Shown here in pieces: positions 47,219 through 56,256 of a DNA stretch of 64,000 nt. A program made the translations under genes and the position numbers. Positions within the stretch are counted from its first letter, which is position 1, and every line of letters begins with the position of its first letter. The stretch spans positions 557,147 through 621,146 of the forward strand of contig NW_008705570.1 of the NCBI RefSeq assembly GCF_000186865.1, written 5' to 3'. Under the pieces are notes generated by a model. It searched no databases. It had not been told where the DNA came from and saw only the letters and a list, made by a program, of their open reading frames with translations. Source of the stretch: Aureococcus anophagefferens (taxonomy: Eukaryota; Sar; Pelagophyceae; Pelagomonadales; Pelagomonadaceae).

Positions 47219-47791
47219 GGCGCGCCGGCCCGCGACCTTGTCAGAACGCCGCCGCGCGGTTCCTAAGCGCGTGCGGGGAGCGCGCGAGCCCTCTCGAAGG
47301 CAGTGCACCGATCAAAACTCAGATTCTGATAGCCTGGATTTAAAAGTCAACATTTTTGTTGAACTTCAGCACTTTTGTTGAAGTTAAATCTTGCGATTTC
47401 GCGACCCGAACCAGCGACCGCGCGCAAAAAGCCATCGCAAACGTGCAATTAACGCGCGAATATCATCAAACTTGCTTTGATACGACCATAACCCAATTTT
47501 GGCCGTGATTTCAGCCCGCGGACCGCCGCGACACCGCGCCCGCGCGCGCGGTCGACGTACAGCCTCTATGGACGACTAATGACTCTGGCTCCGCCGGCCG
47601 GAATTCGATGATTGATCTTTATTTATTAATTTCCTACGGGCGCCCCTAGATGTACGTTGATCGGGGCACTGCTCGAAGGCCTTCTCGAGAGCCGTTCAGC
47701 GCGAGCTGAGCAATCGATGAGATGTCCATCGATGCGGTGCCTCTCTTGCAGCAGCGATGACGACGACGCCTGGCTGTAAACGCGTGTAAAA
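47219..47791. other. AT-rich intergenic region
   Basis: These 573 bp are among the most AT-rich in the window outside the introners. They include two similar TTTTTGTTGAA/TTTTGTTGAAG stretches and an inverted pair AACTTCA/TGAAGTT near 47355-47390, and a TTTATTTATTAATTTCC run near 47620. No gene is visible. It probably serves as terminator for the upstream gene and promoter for the next. Confidence 0.45.
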
Positions 47792-49168
47792 ATGCTGCGC
47801 GCATTGCTGCTGTTCGCCAGCGCGACGGCAGCGCGAGCGCTGCGCGCGCCGGCGGCGCCGCAGGCCGCGGCGCGGTCGCTCTTCCACGAGGAGCTCGCGA
47901 CGCTGCGCGCCGTCGCCGACGGCGCGTCGGCCACGGGCCGCTTCCGGCCCCACGCGCGCTACACGTCGCGCTTCGGCGAGGCGCTGCGCCACGGCGCCGG
48001 CAGCGATCCCGACGTCGCGAGCCGCGCCGCCGCGATGCGCGATACGCTCGACGCCGGCGGCGACCCGCTCGCCGCCGCCGCCGAGCTCGGCGAGGCCGTG
48101 CTCCAGGCCCTCGAGTGCGAGGCACTGGTCGAGTCGCGCCGCCGCATCAAGGACGCGTACCTCCTGTCCGACGCGGCGCCGCGCGACGGCGGCGAGGAGC
48201 TGAAAGGTCGCCTCTTCTTCGCCGCGCTCGAAGCCGTCGCGGACCGCGCGCCGTGCCTCGAGGGCGGTGGCCAGCTCGTCGATCTGGTCTTCGCTTTGGC
48301 GCTGGCGCGGGGCGCGCTCCTGGCGACGGACGCGTCCCGGGGCCGGCGGCTGGAACGCGCGGTGACGGCGCACTTCCACGCGCTCCCGCGAGAGGCCGAC
48401 GGCGTCGCCTTCGACGGCGTCGCGGCGGCGGACCTCCTGCGGACGCCGCGTTTTGATGGATGTGATGCAGCGTCCTGCGCCACACATACGCCGCTCCTGG
48501 TGGCGTTCGCGGGCCTCGGCGCGAGCGGTTTCGTGAGGTACGAGTGGCGCGGCGCGGCCCACCGCGTCGCCCGGCGCTCCCGGCCCTTCGACGCGCTCTT
48601 CGTCGCGGACCCGGCGGGCTCCTGGTACACGGGCGGCCTCGCGCGGCGCTACCGGAGCGACGCGGCCCTGGCGACGGCGCTGCGGCGCGCGCGGCGGCGG
48701 CGGCCCGTCGCGTTCGTGGGAGATTCCATGGGCGCCGCCGCCGCGCTCAAGCACGCGCGGCACGCCGACGCCGTCCACGCCGTGGCGCCCCAGACGGCGT
48801 CGTTGCACGCCGACGTCCACGTCGGCCGCGAGGACCTCTACCTGCGGCCGGCCTCGTGCGCGAGGCGCGTCGAGCGGCCGATGGCGCGGTCCGTCCGCGC
48901 GGCGCTCCGGCGGGGCGCGCGCGTCGCCCTGCACCACGCGGCGGCCTGCGACGTCGACGCCGCGCACGCCGACGCGCTCGCCGCGCGCGTCCCCGCGACG
49001 CGGCGCGGCGACGGCGACTTCTGGGCCGGGCCGGCCGCGCGCGGCGCGCTCGACGTCGTCGCCCACGGCGGCTGCGAGAGCCACGACCTCGCGGGCCACC
49101 TCGGCCACACCGGGCGCCTCGACGACCTGCTGGCGCGGGCGATCGAGGACGCCGTTAATTCGCACTAG
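47792..49168 (+). CDS. Alpha/beta-hydrolase-fold protein with signal peptide
   Basis: The protein is 458 aa from ATG 47792, single exon. The leader LRALLLFASATAARALRAP is a signal peptide. A helical N-terminal region (residues 30-190) precedes a hydrolase-like domain: PLLVAFAGLGASGFVRYEW, DALFVADPAGSWYTGG, then RPVAFVGDSMGAAAALKHA with the nucleophile elbow GDSMG, and HAVAPQ. A late His (SHDLAGHLGH) could complete a catalytic triad. The substrate is unknown and may be an ester or peptide in the secretory pathway or plastid. Confidence 0.72.
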   Translation: MLRALLLFASATAARALRAPAAPQAAARSLFHEELATLRAVADGASATGRFRPHARYTSRFGEALRHGAGSDPDVASRAAAMRDTLDAGGDPLAAAAELGEAVLQALECEALVESRRRIKDAYLLSDAAPRDGGEELKGRLFFAALEAVADRAPCLEGGGQLVDLVFALALARGALLATDASRGRRLERAVTAHFHALPREADGVAFDGVAAADLLRTPRFDGCDAASCATHTPLLVAFAGLGASGFVRYEWRGAAHRVARRSRPFDALFVADPAGSWYTGGLARRYRSDAALATALRRARRRRPVAFVGDSMGAAAALKHARHADAVHAVAPQTASLHADVHVGREDLYLRPASCARRVERPMARSVRAALRRGARVALHHAAACDVDAAHADALAARVPATRRGDGDFWAGPAARGALDVVAHGGCESHDLAGHLGHTGRLDDLLARAIEDAVNSH

Positions 49169-49399
49169 CTAAAGATGAAGCGGTACAGCATCACGGACTT
49201 GCCAGTTAGACGCGGGAGCGCCGGCGTGCCCAAATGACGACATTACGCAGTGCCGGTGTCGACGTAACCAACATTTGAAGTTTTTCAAGATCATTTCGTC
49301 GGTGGGGTCCGGGAAATTGCGCTCGTCATCCTTCTGGCGCTCGCCGACGGCGTTCCTCTGGAGCTCCGCGACGGCGCCCTGCGCAGCGGCGACGGCCAA
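49169..49399 (-). CDS. Possible small gene, low support
   Basis: A minus-strand frame of 77 codons has a natural-looking stretch (GERQKDDERNFPDPTDEMIL then KNFKCW) unlike the surrounding shadows. A 75-bp in-frame segment (GTTGGTTACG to GGCAAG) could be an intron. The start may lie in an upstream exon, since an acceptor-like GCGCAG precedes the GAVAELQRN part. No family is recognised. The plus strand of the same region also has an open frame, so the strand is not secure. Confidence 0.3.
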   Translation of the reverse strand: MAVAAAQGAVAELQRNAVGERQKDDERNFPDPTDEMILKNFKCWLRRHRHCVMSSFGHAGAPASNWQVRDAVPLHL

Positions 49400-49753
49400 C
49401 GCACTGACGGCGCGGGGGCCGCAAGGTCCCGGCGCCGGAAAGTCGCGTAAAGAAACGGACGCGACGCGCGCTTCAAGACAGCGCGCGTCGTTATGGCGTT
49501 ATGCGGCGATGCGCGACGGCGCCAGCCTGAGCAAGGATCCCGACGGCTCGGTCATCTACTACCCTAGATCGAGCATTCGCAGCACGAAGTGCAGCGCCGT
49601 GACCATGTTCATCGTCGACAAGCTCGACCTCCCGCGGGCGCGGGACGCCGCAGCGCGCGCGCGCCGACCGCGCTCGAGAGCAACATCGGCTCAGCTCGTG
49701 GTTGCCGCCGCTCCGGCTCGCGTCGTCGCTCGCTTGCTTGCGAGCCACAGACG
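49400..49753. other. Intergenic spacer upstream of a small membrane protein
   Basis: These 354 bp carry the upstream flank of the gene at 49754, and possibly upstream exons of the low-support minus-strand gene. No motif is strong. Confidence 0.3.
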
Positions 49754-50104
49754 ATGTACCGCGCCGCAGCCTCCGCGGGGCGCTTCATCGGCCGGGGCGC
49801 CGGCGCGACGCGGGCCGCGCGCCCCATGGCGCCGGCCCGCCGCCACGGCGGCGGCGGCACGGTCTACGAGATCGGGGGCAAGGAGTTCTCGACGGAGCAG
49901 GTCGTCGGCGGCGTCTTCACCTTCTACTGCGTCCTCGCCTTCGTGGGCACGCGGGGGGGCAAGAAGGAGGAGAAGGTCGAGGCCGCCGCCGGCGGCGCGT
50001 CGACGGGCGGCGTCATGTCCATGATGGACGACGGCTTCGACGCCTGGGCGTCCGCCCCGGCGAACATGAAGAAGTGGGAGGAGTCGATCGCGGCGATGAA
50101 GTAG
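49754..50104 (+). CDS. Small single-span organelle-type protein
   Basis: The protein is 116 aa from ATG 49754. The N-terminus MYRAAASAGRFIGRGAGATRAARPMA is a good mitochondrial presequence (Arg/Ala/Gly, no acids). After a Gly run come VYEIGGKEFSTEQVVGG, one hydrophobic helix (VFTFYCVLAFVG) and a Lys/Glu-rich region. The conserved-looking end is DDGFDAWASAPANMKKWEE. The layout resembles supernumerary subunits of respiratory complexes or ATP synthase, but I cannot identify which. A C-rich run follows the stop. Confidence 0.6.
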   Translation: MYRAAASAGRFIGRGAGATRAARPMAPARRHGGGGTVYEIGGKEFSTEQVVGGVFTFYCVLAFVGTRGGKKEEKVEAAAGGASTGGVMSMMDDGFDAWASAPANMKKWEESIAAMK

Positions 50105-50303
50105 GCGCCCCGCCCCCCCCCCCGGTCGGGCGCCCCGCGGCGACGATGTCGTCGCCCCGCGGAGCGTCCCGCCCGCGCGTCCCCCCGCACCAAGACCACC
50201 ACCCGCGGCGCGCGGCGGCTTTTCCTCTCTCTCGTTTAGTAAGATCCCTCAACACCACGCCGAGCCACGCGCCGCTTAGGGCGCGCGCGCGCGCGAAGGA
50301 GCC

Positions 50304-51138
50304 TCACTCCTGGTCGTCGTCCTCGACGACCTCCGGCGCCGCGCCCACGGTCGCCTCCTCCTCCTCGTCGGAGTCGGGCTCCGGCGGCGCGTTCGGGTCC
50401 CAGTCGATGTGCTTCTTGATGATGCGCTCGATCTCGGGCTGGTTCGCGCCGACGACCTCGTCGATCTGCTCGCCGTTGCGGAAGAACATGTAGGTCGGCG
50501 TCTTGTACTTGGTGTGCCTACGGGCGGGACGCGCGCGTCGCGCTCCGCTCGCGTCGAGTTCCGTTCGTTCGACGAGCGACCGCCGCGCTCTCTCGACGCA
50601 GAAATCGACTCGCGTCTCCCCCCGCGCCGCGGCGCGCGGGTCGCGGAACTTGCCGACCTTGAGGCACTCGAACATCTTGTGGCCGTTGTAGCGGTCCATC
50701 TTGTTGATCTGCATGAACACGAGCTTCGGGAACATGTCGCAGATGTCGGCGACGACGTTGGCGAAGCCGTGGGAGATGGCGCAGTGGTCCGCGAAGCACT
50801 CGATCATCACCAGACGGTTGTGCGCCTCCTCGGCGAGGATCTCCATCTGCTTCAGGTGCGTGAGGTAGTGCTCCGGCGGCCGGTTCTCGTGCCAGACGAG
50901 GCGCTTCCGCCAGCGCGCGACGATCTCCTCCGCCTAGAGAGGGGGAAAGGAAGGTTGGTCAGAATCGACTCGTGTGTTCCCCCGCGCCGCGCCGCGCCTT
51001 GTCGATGGTCTCGTGGAAGTCCTCCTCGTTCTCCTCGTCGTGCTCCCGGTTCATGACCTCGTAGTCCGCCGAGTGGTCGATGTACATGGGGCCCTCGGGG
51101 CTGTCGACGATCTTGCCGCGCATCACCATGTCCGACAT
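50304..51138 (-). CDS. Thioredoxin-like protein lacking the CxxC active site
   Basis: Three exons (51138-50998, 50933-50650, 50517-50304) join in frame to 212 aa. Intron 1 (64 bp) is GC-AG and intron 2 (132 bp) GT-AG. The N-terminus is acidic (EVMNREHDEENEEDFHET), followed by a helix (EEIVARWRKRLVWHENRPPE). The thioredoxin fold shows RLVMIECFADHCAISHGF, where the usual WCxxC is replaced by a single Cys, then VFMQINKMD, TPTYMFFRNGEQIDEVVG with the cis-Pro, and an acidic tail. Phosducin-like and TXNDC9 chaperone cofactors share this non-catalytic design, so a role in protein folding is plausible. Confidence 0.78.
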
Positions 51139-51332
51139 CGTGCGGCGGGGGCGTGCGACAGCCCCGAGGGCGGCGCCGCACCAAGTCGAGTTTCTGGAGA
51201 GTGGGCACCTTACCTCAATTAAACACGAGATCATAACGTTGCCTTTGGTGTTGAAGTCAAGGCCTGAGCGCAATGGGTAGCACCTTCGCGGCCTAAGAAC
51301 GCGCCGAGCCAAGCCTCGCAGCGCATACAAAC

Positions 51333-52769
51333 ATGCACGGCCGCGTCGTCCTCGCGCTCGTCGCCTGCGCCGCGGGCTCCTTCGAGCATTTACACATCCT
51401 CCCCGACAACGACGCGCTCACGGAGCTCTGGTTCATCGGCGACCTCCACGGCGACGTCGGCTGCGCGCGGCAGTGGGTCGCGCGGAGCGGGCTCGTCGCC
51501 TTCGACGCGGCCGGGCCGCGGTGGACGGGCCGCGCCGGGTCCGCGCTCGTCTTCCTCGGCGACTACGTCGACAAGGGCGTCCATTCGAGCGACGTGCTCG
51601 CGCTCGTGCGGTCGCTCGTCGAGGCCTTCCCGGACCGCGTCGCGGCGATCATGGGCAACCACGACCTGTTCCTCTACCTCGACGCGACGCTCGACGGGAG
51701 CGACCCGCGGCGGCCCATGCGCATGTCCGTGCAGGCCTACCCCTACTCCTTCTTCCATCCCGAGGAGTACGCGGCGTCGCCCTTTACCACAAAACGGGAC
51801 GACGACGGCGAGGTGCTCGACGCGCTCTTAGAGAGCCTGCTCTTCGTCTACGAGACCCGCGCGACGCGCAAGGTCCTCGTGCCGACGCCGTCCGCGCCCG
51901 CGCCCGCCGGCCGCGGCCGCGTCAGCCTCTTCGACGTCGCGCCGCGCTTCCGGGACGACGGCGCGCTCGCGGCCAAGGTCGCCGGCCGCCTCGACGAGTG
52001 GCGCGTGGACTACGCGGCGGGGTTGCGCGACTCGGGCCTCGTCGACTTCCTGCGGGCGCGGCCCGTCGTCGCCATCGTCGGCGACGCCTTGGTCGTCCAC
52101 GGCGGTTTGCCCCCGGAATACGCGACGGACGCGCTCCCCGCGCTCGTCGCGGAGCTCCGCGCGACGCCCTGGGCCAACCTGTCGACGGCCGCGATGCGGC
52201 TCGCGGCCGAGGCGACGCAGGACCGGTCGTTCCACCGCGAGGGCGGCTGCGCGGCCGCGGCCGCGGTGCTCGCCGCGACGGGCGCGGCGCGCATCGTCGT
52301 CGGCCACACGCCCGGCGACGACGTGCGCGAGCTCTGCGGCGGCGCGGTCCTCGCGGCGGACTCGTCGCTCTCGCGGCCGTTCCGGGCGAACGGCAACTAC
52401 TACTGCGCCGTCGCGAACCACAAACCCGGCGGCTCCTGCGACACGCCGGAGGCGCGCTGCGAGGGCTCCGTCGCGACGCTGACGCGCGCCAGCGCCGACG
52501 ACCCCTGGCCGCGCCACGCGCTCCGCGTGGCCATCGACGGCGGTCGGACGCGCGCCGCGGACGACGACGACGCGCCGGCCGACGGCCCGGGCCGCGCGCG
52601 GGGCCTCGCGACGGCCGCCGCCGTCGGCGGCCTCGCGTCCTGGTGGCTCGGCGCGGGCCGGGAGAAGCCGCGGCACCGCGCTAGCGACGACCCGAGCGAC
52701 GACGGCCCGGTGGCGGAGGAGCCCGCGGCGCCCGACGCGCCTCCCGAAGACGGCGACGCGACGACTTAA
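51333..52769 (+). CDS. Calcineurin-like metallophosphatase, secretory
   Basis: The protein is 478 aa from ATG 51333, single exon. A signal peptide (RVVLALVACAAGS) precedes the metal-binding motifs in order: GDLHGD (about residue 37), GDYVDKG (about 75), GNHD (about 109), ALVVHGG (about 253) and GHTPGDD (about 329). These are the PPP/Shewanella-like phosphatase hallmarks, with a large insertion between GNHD and the histidines. A C-terminal hydrophobic helix (TAAAVGGLASWWLG) may anchor it, followed by an acidic tail. It is predicted to be a phosphoprotein phosphatase of the ER, vacuole or plastid. The last bases overlap the MsrA stop. Confidence 0.85.
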   Translation: MHGRVVLALVACAAGSFEHLHILPDNDALTELWFIGDLHGDVGCARQWVARSGLVAFDAAGPRWTGRAGSALVFLGDYVDKGVHSSDVLALVRSLVEAFPDRVAAIMGNHDLFLYLDATLDGSDPRRPMRMSVQAYPYSFFHPEEYAASPFTTKRDDDGEVLDALLESLLFVYETRATRKVLVPTPSAPAPAGRGRVSLFDVAPRFRDDGALAAKVAGRLDEWRVDYAAGLRDSGLVDFLRARPVVAIVGDALVVHGGLPPEYATDALPALVAELRATPWANLSTAAMRLAAEATQDRSFHREGGCAAAAAVLAATGAARIVVGHTPGDDVRELCGGAVLAADSSLSRPFRANGNYYCAVANHKPGGSCDTPEARCEGSVATLTRASADDPWPRHALRVAIDGGRTRAADDDDAPADGPGRARGLATAAAVGGLASWWLGAGREKPRHRASDDPSDDGPVAEEPAAPDAPPEDGDATT

Positions 52770-53548
52770 ACGATGTCGGGGCAGCCTGTGTCCGAGAGGC
52801 GCCCCTCCTCGTAGGCCGTCATGCGGAGGCCGTTGTACTTCGGGCCGTACTGCTCGCCGCGCATGAAGCCGTCGTGGAACTGGTGGTAGACCTCCGCCTG
52901 GTAGAAGGGGAACGCCGCCGTGTCGTAGAGCCAGACCTTGCCCGTGCCGAGCGTGTCGCCGTCGTCGCCGGAGCCCCGGGCGAGCTTGAGGCCCTTGCCC
53001 TCGAGGGCCTTGGCCACGACGCCCGCGAGGGGCGAGGTCTCGCCGCCGGGCAGGCCGACGAGGGACCGGTACTCGCCGCCCCGGTCGCCCTTGTCCGGCC
53101 GGTCGCCGCTGGCGTCGAAGAGCGCCGCGTACGCTTCCGCGAACTTGCCGACGGTCGACGGCGGCACTTTGAGGCCGACGACCTCGCCGTGGCCGAGCTT
53201 GCCGTAGTCCGCGATGCGCTGGGGGTTGTGGTAGCAGACGAGGGACTGGCCCGGCCGCGACGCGTCCTTGCCCGCCTTGCGGCCGCCGGCGTAGCCCGCG
53301 CGCGCGGTCCACTGGAACGCGTCGCGCCCGAGGATGGCCCGCTCCGCCTCGGCGAACTCGTGCTGCACGTGCCAGAAGCAGCCGACGCCGAAGTAGACGG
53401 CGACGTTCTCCTCGTCGGCGGCCGTCGCGCGGGTGCTCGCGCCCGTCAAGGCGGCGGCGGGCGCGCCGCGCAGCAGCGCGCGGCGCGTCGTCGACGACAG
53501 CGCGCCGACGAGGGCCACGGCGCCCAGCAGAGCGAGCGCGCGGGCCAT
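52766..53548 (-). CDS. msrA: Peptide methionine sulfoxide reductase A-like, organelle-targeted
   Basis: The protein is 260 aa from the ATG at 53548. A leader (ARALALLGAVALVGALSS then TTRRALLRGAPAAALTG) indicates plastid or secretory targeting. The active-site motif is GVGCFWHVQHEF (GCFWGVE in classical MsrA), followed by GYAGG. Further MsrA features are YHNP, LYDTAAFPFYQAEVYHQF and NGLRMTAYEEG. The catalytic Cys is present; the usual GxE after FW reads HVQ. It reduces methionine-S-sulfoxide using thioredoxin. The C-terminal DTGCPDIV has a Cys that could act as resolving residue. Confidence 0.85.
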   Translation of the reverse strand: MARALALLGAVALVGALSSTTRRALLRGAPAAALTGASTRATAADEENVAVYFGVGCFWHVQHEFAEAERAILGRDAFQWTARAGYAGGRKAGKDASRPGQSLVCYHNPQRIADYGKLGHGEVVGLKVPPSTVGKFAEAYAALFDASGDRPDKGDRGGEYRSLVGLPGGETSPLAGVVAKALEGKGLKLARGSGDDGDTLGTGKVWLYDTAAFPFYQAEVYHQFHDGFMRGEQYGPKYNGLRMTAYEEGRLSDTGCPDIV

Positions 53549-53742
53549 GAGTGCGGGCGTCGCGTGGCTCGGGTGTCCTGGGTGTCGGTGGAAGGTCTCG
53601 GGCGCTCTCTCTCGAGGCGCCGCGTCGCGTGCTCAGGCGCTCTTCCACCTCTTGCTTGCACGCTTCAACCCGGATTCAACCTTGATTCAACGTAGGAGGC
53701 CTCGTCGAAAGCGTGGTCTTAAGCCCCCCCTCGCGCGCCGGC

Positions 53743-55282
53743 TCAGAGGGCCTTGTCGGCGAGGATCTTCCGGAAGGTCTCGATGTTGGTCATGCCGTCG
53801 TCGTCGCAGACGTCGTCGTACAGCTTGTGGAACTTGTCGTCGTCGAGGTTCCAGCCGATGGCCGTGAAGAGGTCCCAGATGTCGGCCTTGGGCCGCTTGG
53901 CGAAGAACTCGTTCTCGTCGATGCCCATGGCGCAGAGCTGGGACGGGTAGAGGAGCTCCTGGGCGTTGGCGTCGTCGCCGTAGTTCTGGTGGTCCGCGAT
54001 GGACCGCTTCGCGTACTTCGGGATGTCGCTGCGGACCGTCGGCGTGCCGAAGGTCCGCTCCTTCTGCGCGTCCGTGAGGATGTTGCGGAAGCCCGGCGTG
54101 TGCGTCTTGCCCAGGTCGCTGTCGGGCTCGCGGTCCTCCTCGGCGTAGTCGCCCGTGATGCAGCACCGCGCGTCCCACTCGCCGAAGCCGCGGACCTGTG
54201 CCGAAACCAAATCTTCAACCCGACTTCAATGTGCGCGTAATCGAATGTTTTGACACAAGCTCTTCGGCTGGGCTTCGAGAACTCGACGAGAGCGATCGAT
54301 CCGTCCAAAAATCAGCCGAATCGACTTTGATTTGACCGAGCTAGAGAATTCTCAAGTTTGGTCAGGACCCCCCAAACCAGTGGTTGATTTCCACACAGCC
54401 GCGGACCGAGGCCTTGCCGTACAAGTGGTCGCGCGGCCGGTGGTTGCCGTGGCCGAGGTTGCGCGTCTTGCCGAGCTTGTCCTGCAGCGAGTTGAAGTTC
54501 TGGACGCGCGTCGACGTGATGGGCTCCGTGTCCATGCCCTGGCGCAGCGCCGCGGACGCGCCGAGCGCCAAGCCGTTCAGCGCGACGTGCGAGCCGTCGC
54601 CCACCCCGAAGCGGTGCGCGTTCATGTCGCGGCCGCCCCAGTCGTAGCCCCGCGTGCGCTGCTCGCCCGGCTCGAAGGACCCGTGGGACTTGATGTACTG
54701 CTGCTTCTCCGCGGCCGTGACGGCCGCGGACGGGTTGTAGATCAAGACCTTGGACCCGTCGCCGCCCTCGCGGACGGACTTCTTGCCGAACTGGAAGCCC
54801 GGCTCGGCGACGCAGCTCGGGAGCACGTGGCCCCTAGTGAAGGACTGGCCCAGGGGCTCGCGCTTGATCGAGTGGTACGTGCTCTCTTTCTGCGTCAATT
54901 TCACCTGCGCGAACTCGGATTCCGCGCCGGGCTGGACGAGGACGTCCTCGACGTGGTCGGAAACGATCTTGATCTTGCCGAAGCGCTCCGCCGTGTGGTT
55001 CGCGTCCTTGAAGTCCTCGATGAGGCCCGGGTGGATGATGCGCTGGCCGGGCTGCGTGTAGTTCGACTTGCGCCACTTGCGCACGCCCGGCGGCGTGCCG
55101 GGCCGTTCGTCGAGGTGCAGGCAGGCCTCCGTCGTCTGGCCCCCGAGCTTCGTCGTCACGCCCGCCACGGGCGGCATGTTCAGCGGGTTCATGGCTCCGC
55201 AGCTACCGCCGGCGCCCGCCGCCGTCGTTGCACGCGGGGGCTGCCCGCCTGGATTCATAAAAGGCATCATAGATCCGTGCAT
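53743..55282 (-). CDS. EFHB: EFHB-like ciliary EF-hand protein with introner intron
   Basis: Exons 55282-54407 and 54195-53743 join in frame (442 aa) over a 211-bp GT-AG introner intron. The sequence follows EF-hand domain-containing family member B: IIHPGLIEDFKDANHTAERFG near the start, the repeated style HSIKREPLGQSFTRGHVLP, GTPTVRSDIPKYAKRSIADH, then NYGDDANAQELLYPSQL and EFFAKRPKADIWDLF. EF-hand-like helices end the protein (DDDGMTNIETFRKIL). EFHB is a microtubule inner protein of motile cilia. The start is only 12 bp from the lipase start on the other strand. The family call rests on several long conserved-looking stretches. Confidence 0.82.
54196..54398 (-). mobile_element. Introner, 203-bp family, copy 4
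   Basis: The element is 203 bp with ends CTGTGCCGAAACC and GATTTCCACACAG, flanked by the perfect 8-bp duplicate CCGCGGAC (54188-54195 and 54399-54406), which reads GTCCGCGG in gene sense. It is inserted in the sense orientation of its host, like copy 1. Splicing restores YGKAS-VRGFGEWDAR. Confidence 0.93.
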
Positions 55283-55294
55283 GTCTTCTTGACG

Positions 55295-56176
55295 ATGGCC
55301 ATGGGATGGTTCCGACGCGGCGGGTGGCAGCCCACGATGATGCTGCCGTGCCTCCTCCTCGGACTCCTCGGCGCGGCGGCGGCGACGTATAACGAGACCC
55401 TCGCCCGCCGGGACTTGTACGTCTCCCAGGCCACGATGTGCGACGCCAAGACCTTGGAGAACTGGACCTGCGGCGACGCCTGCGCCAACGTGAGCCTCGC
55501 GTCGCCGCGCGTCGTCGTCAACGCGTCCTCCGACGCCCTCGCGCTCGTCGCCCGGACCGCCGACGGCTGCCTCCTCGCCTTCCGCGGCTCCGCGACGCCG
55601 CTGAACTACCTCGAGGACGCGACGTTTTTTCCCGCGTCGCCCTACCCCGCCTGCGAGGGCTGCGCCGTGCACAGCGGCTTCCACGACACCTGGCGGAGCG
55701 TCGCGCCCGCCGTCGCCGCCGAGATCGCCGACCTCGGCTGCGCGCGGCTGGAGATCCTCGGCCACAGCCTCGGCGGCGCGATGGCCGCGCTGGCGGCCTA
55801 CGAGCTCGCGGCGACGATCGACGTCGCCCGCGTCTACACCTACGGCCAGCCCCGCGTGGGCAACGCGGCCTGGGCGGCGGCCTTCGCGGCGCTCGAGCTC
55901 GACTACGCGCGCGTCGTGCTCTACAAGGACGCGGTGCCCCACCTGCCGATGGACGACATGTTCTGGGAGGGCTGGACGCACGCGATGCCCGAGGTCTACT
56001 ACAACGCCACGGCGCCGGGCGCGTACCGCGCCTGCGACGACGCGGCGGACGCGCGCTGCTCCTACGGGTGGAACCTCGTCGAGACGCTGCTCCACACCTG
56101 CGACCACTGCTCCTACCTCGGCATGAACCCGTGCGAGTGCGCGACGCGGCCGCCGAACTGCGCCGAGCCCCGCTAA
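55295..56176 (+). CDS. Class 3 lipase, secreted
   Basis: The protein is 293 aa from ATG 55295. A signal peptide (MMLPCLLLGLLGAAAATYN) follows an Arg/Gly-rich start. The lipase class 3 core is complete: LLAFRGSATPLNYLEDATFF (oxyanion region), HSGFHDTW, the nucleophile elbow LGHSLGGAMAAL, VYTYGQPRVGN, KDAVPHLP with the acidic residue, and a late His in LLHTCDHCSYLG. Several Cys pairs suggest disulfides in an extracellular or vacuolar enzyme. It probably hydrolyses tri- or galactolipids. Single exon. Confidence 0.92.
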   Translation: MAMGWFRRGGWQPTMMLPCLLLGLLGAAAATYNETLARRDLYVSQATMCDAKTLENWTCGDACANVSLASPRVVVNASSDALALVARTADGCLLAFRGSATPLNYLEDATFFPASPYPACEGCAVHSGFHDTWRSVAPAVAAEIADLGCARLEILGHSLGGAMAALAAYELAATIDVARVYTYGQPRVGNAAWAAAFAALELDYARVVLYKDAVPHLPMDDMFWEGWTHAMPEVYYNATAPGAYRACDDAADARCSYGWNLVETLLHTCDHCSYLGMNPCECATRPPNCAEPR

Positions 56177-56256
56177 GAGTGTTCGAAGGAGCCCGGCTGT
56201 TACGGAGAGATGGGGGGGGGGAGGGGAGAGGGGGCGGGCTCGCGTGCTTGCGCCTC

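Noticed and set aside
46418..47308. 296-codon minus-strand frame
   Set aside because: Arg/Ala composition, antisense to the small membrane protein, and no motif; considered a shadow.
49275..50024. Plus-strand open frame beginning MKFFKIISS
   Set aside because: After the first 50 codons it turns Ser/Arg-rich and overlaps the better-supported small protein at 49754 in another frame.
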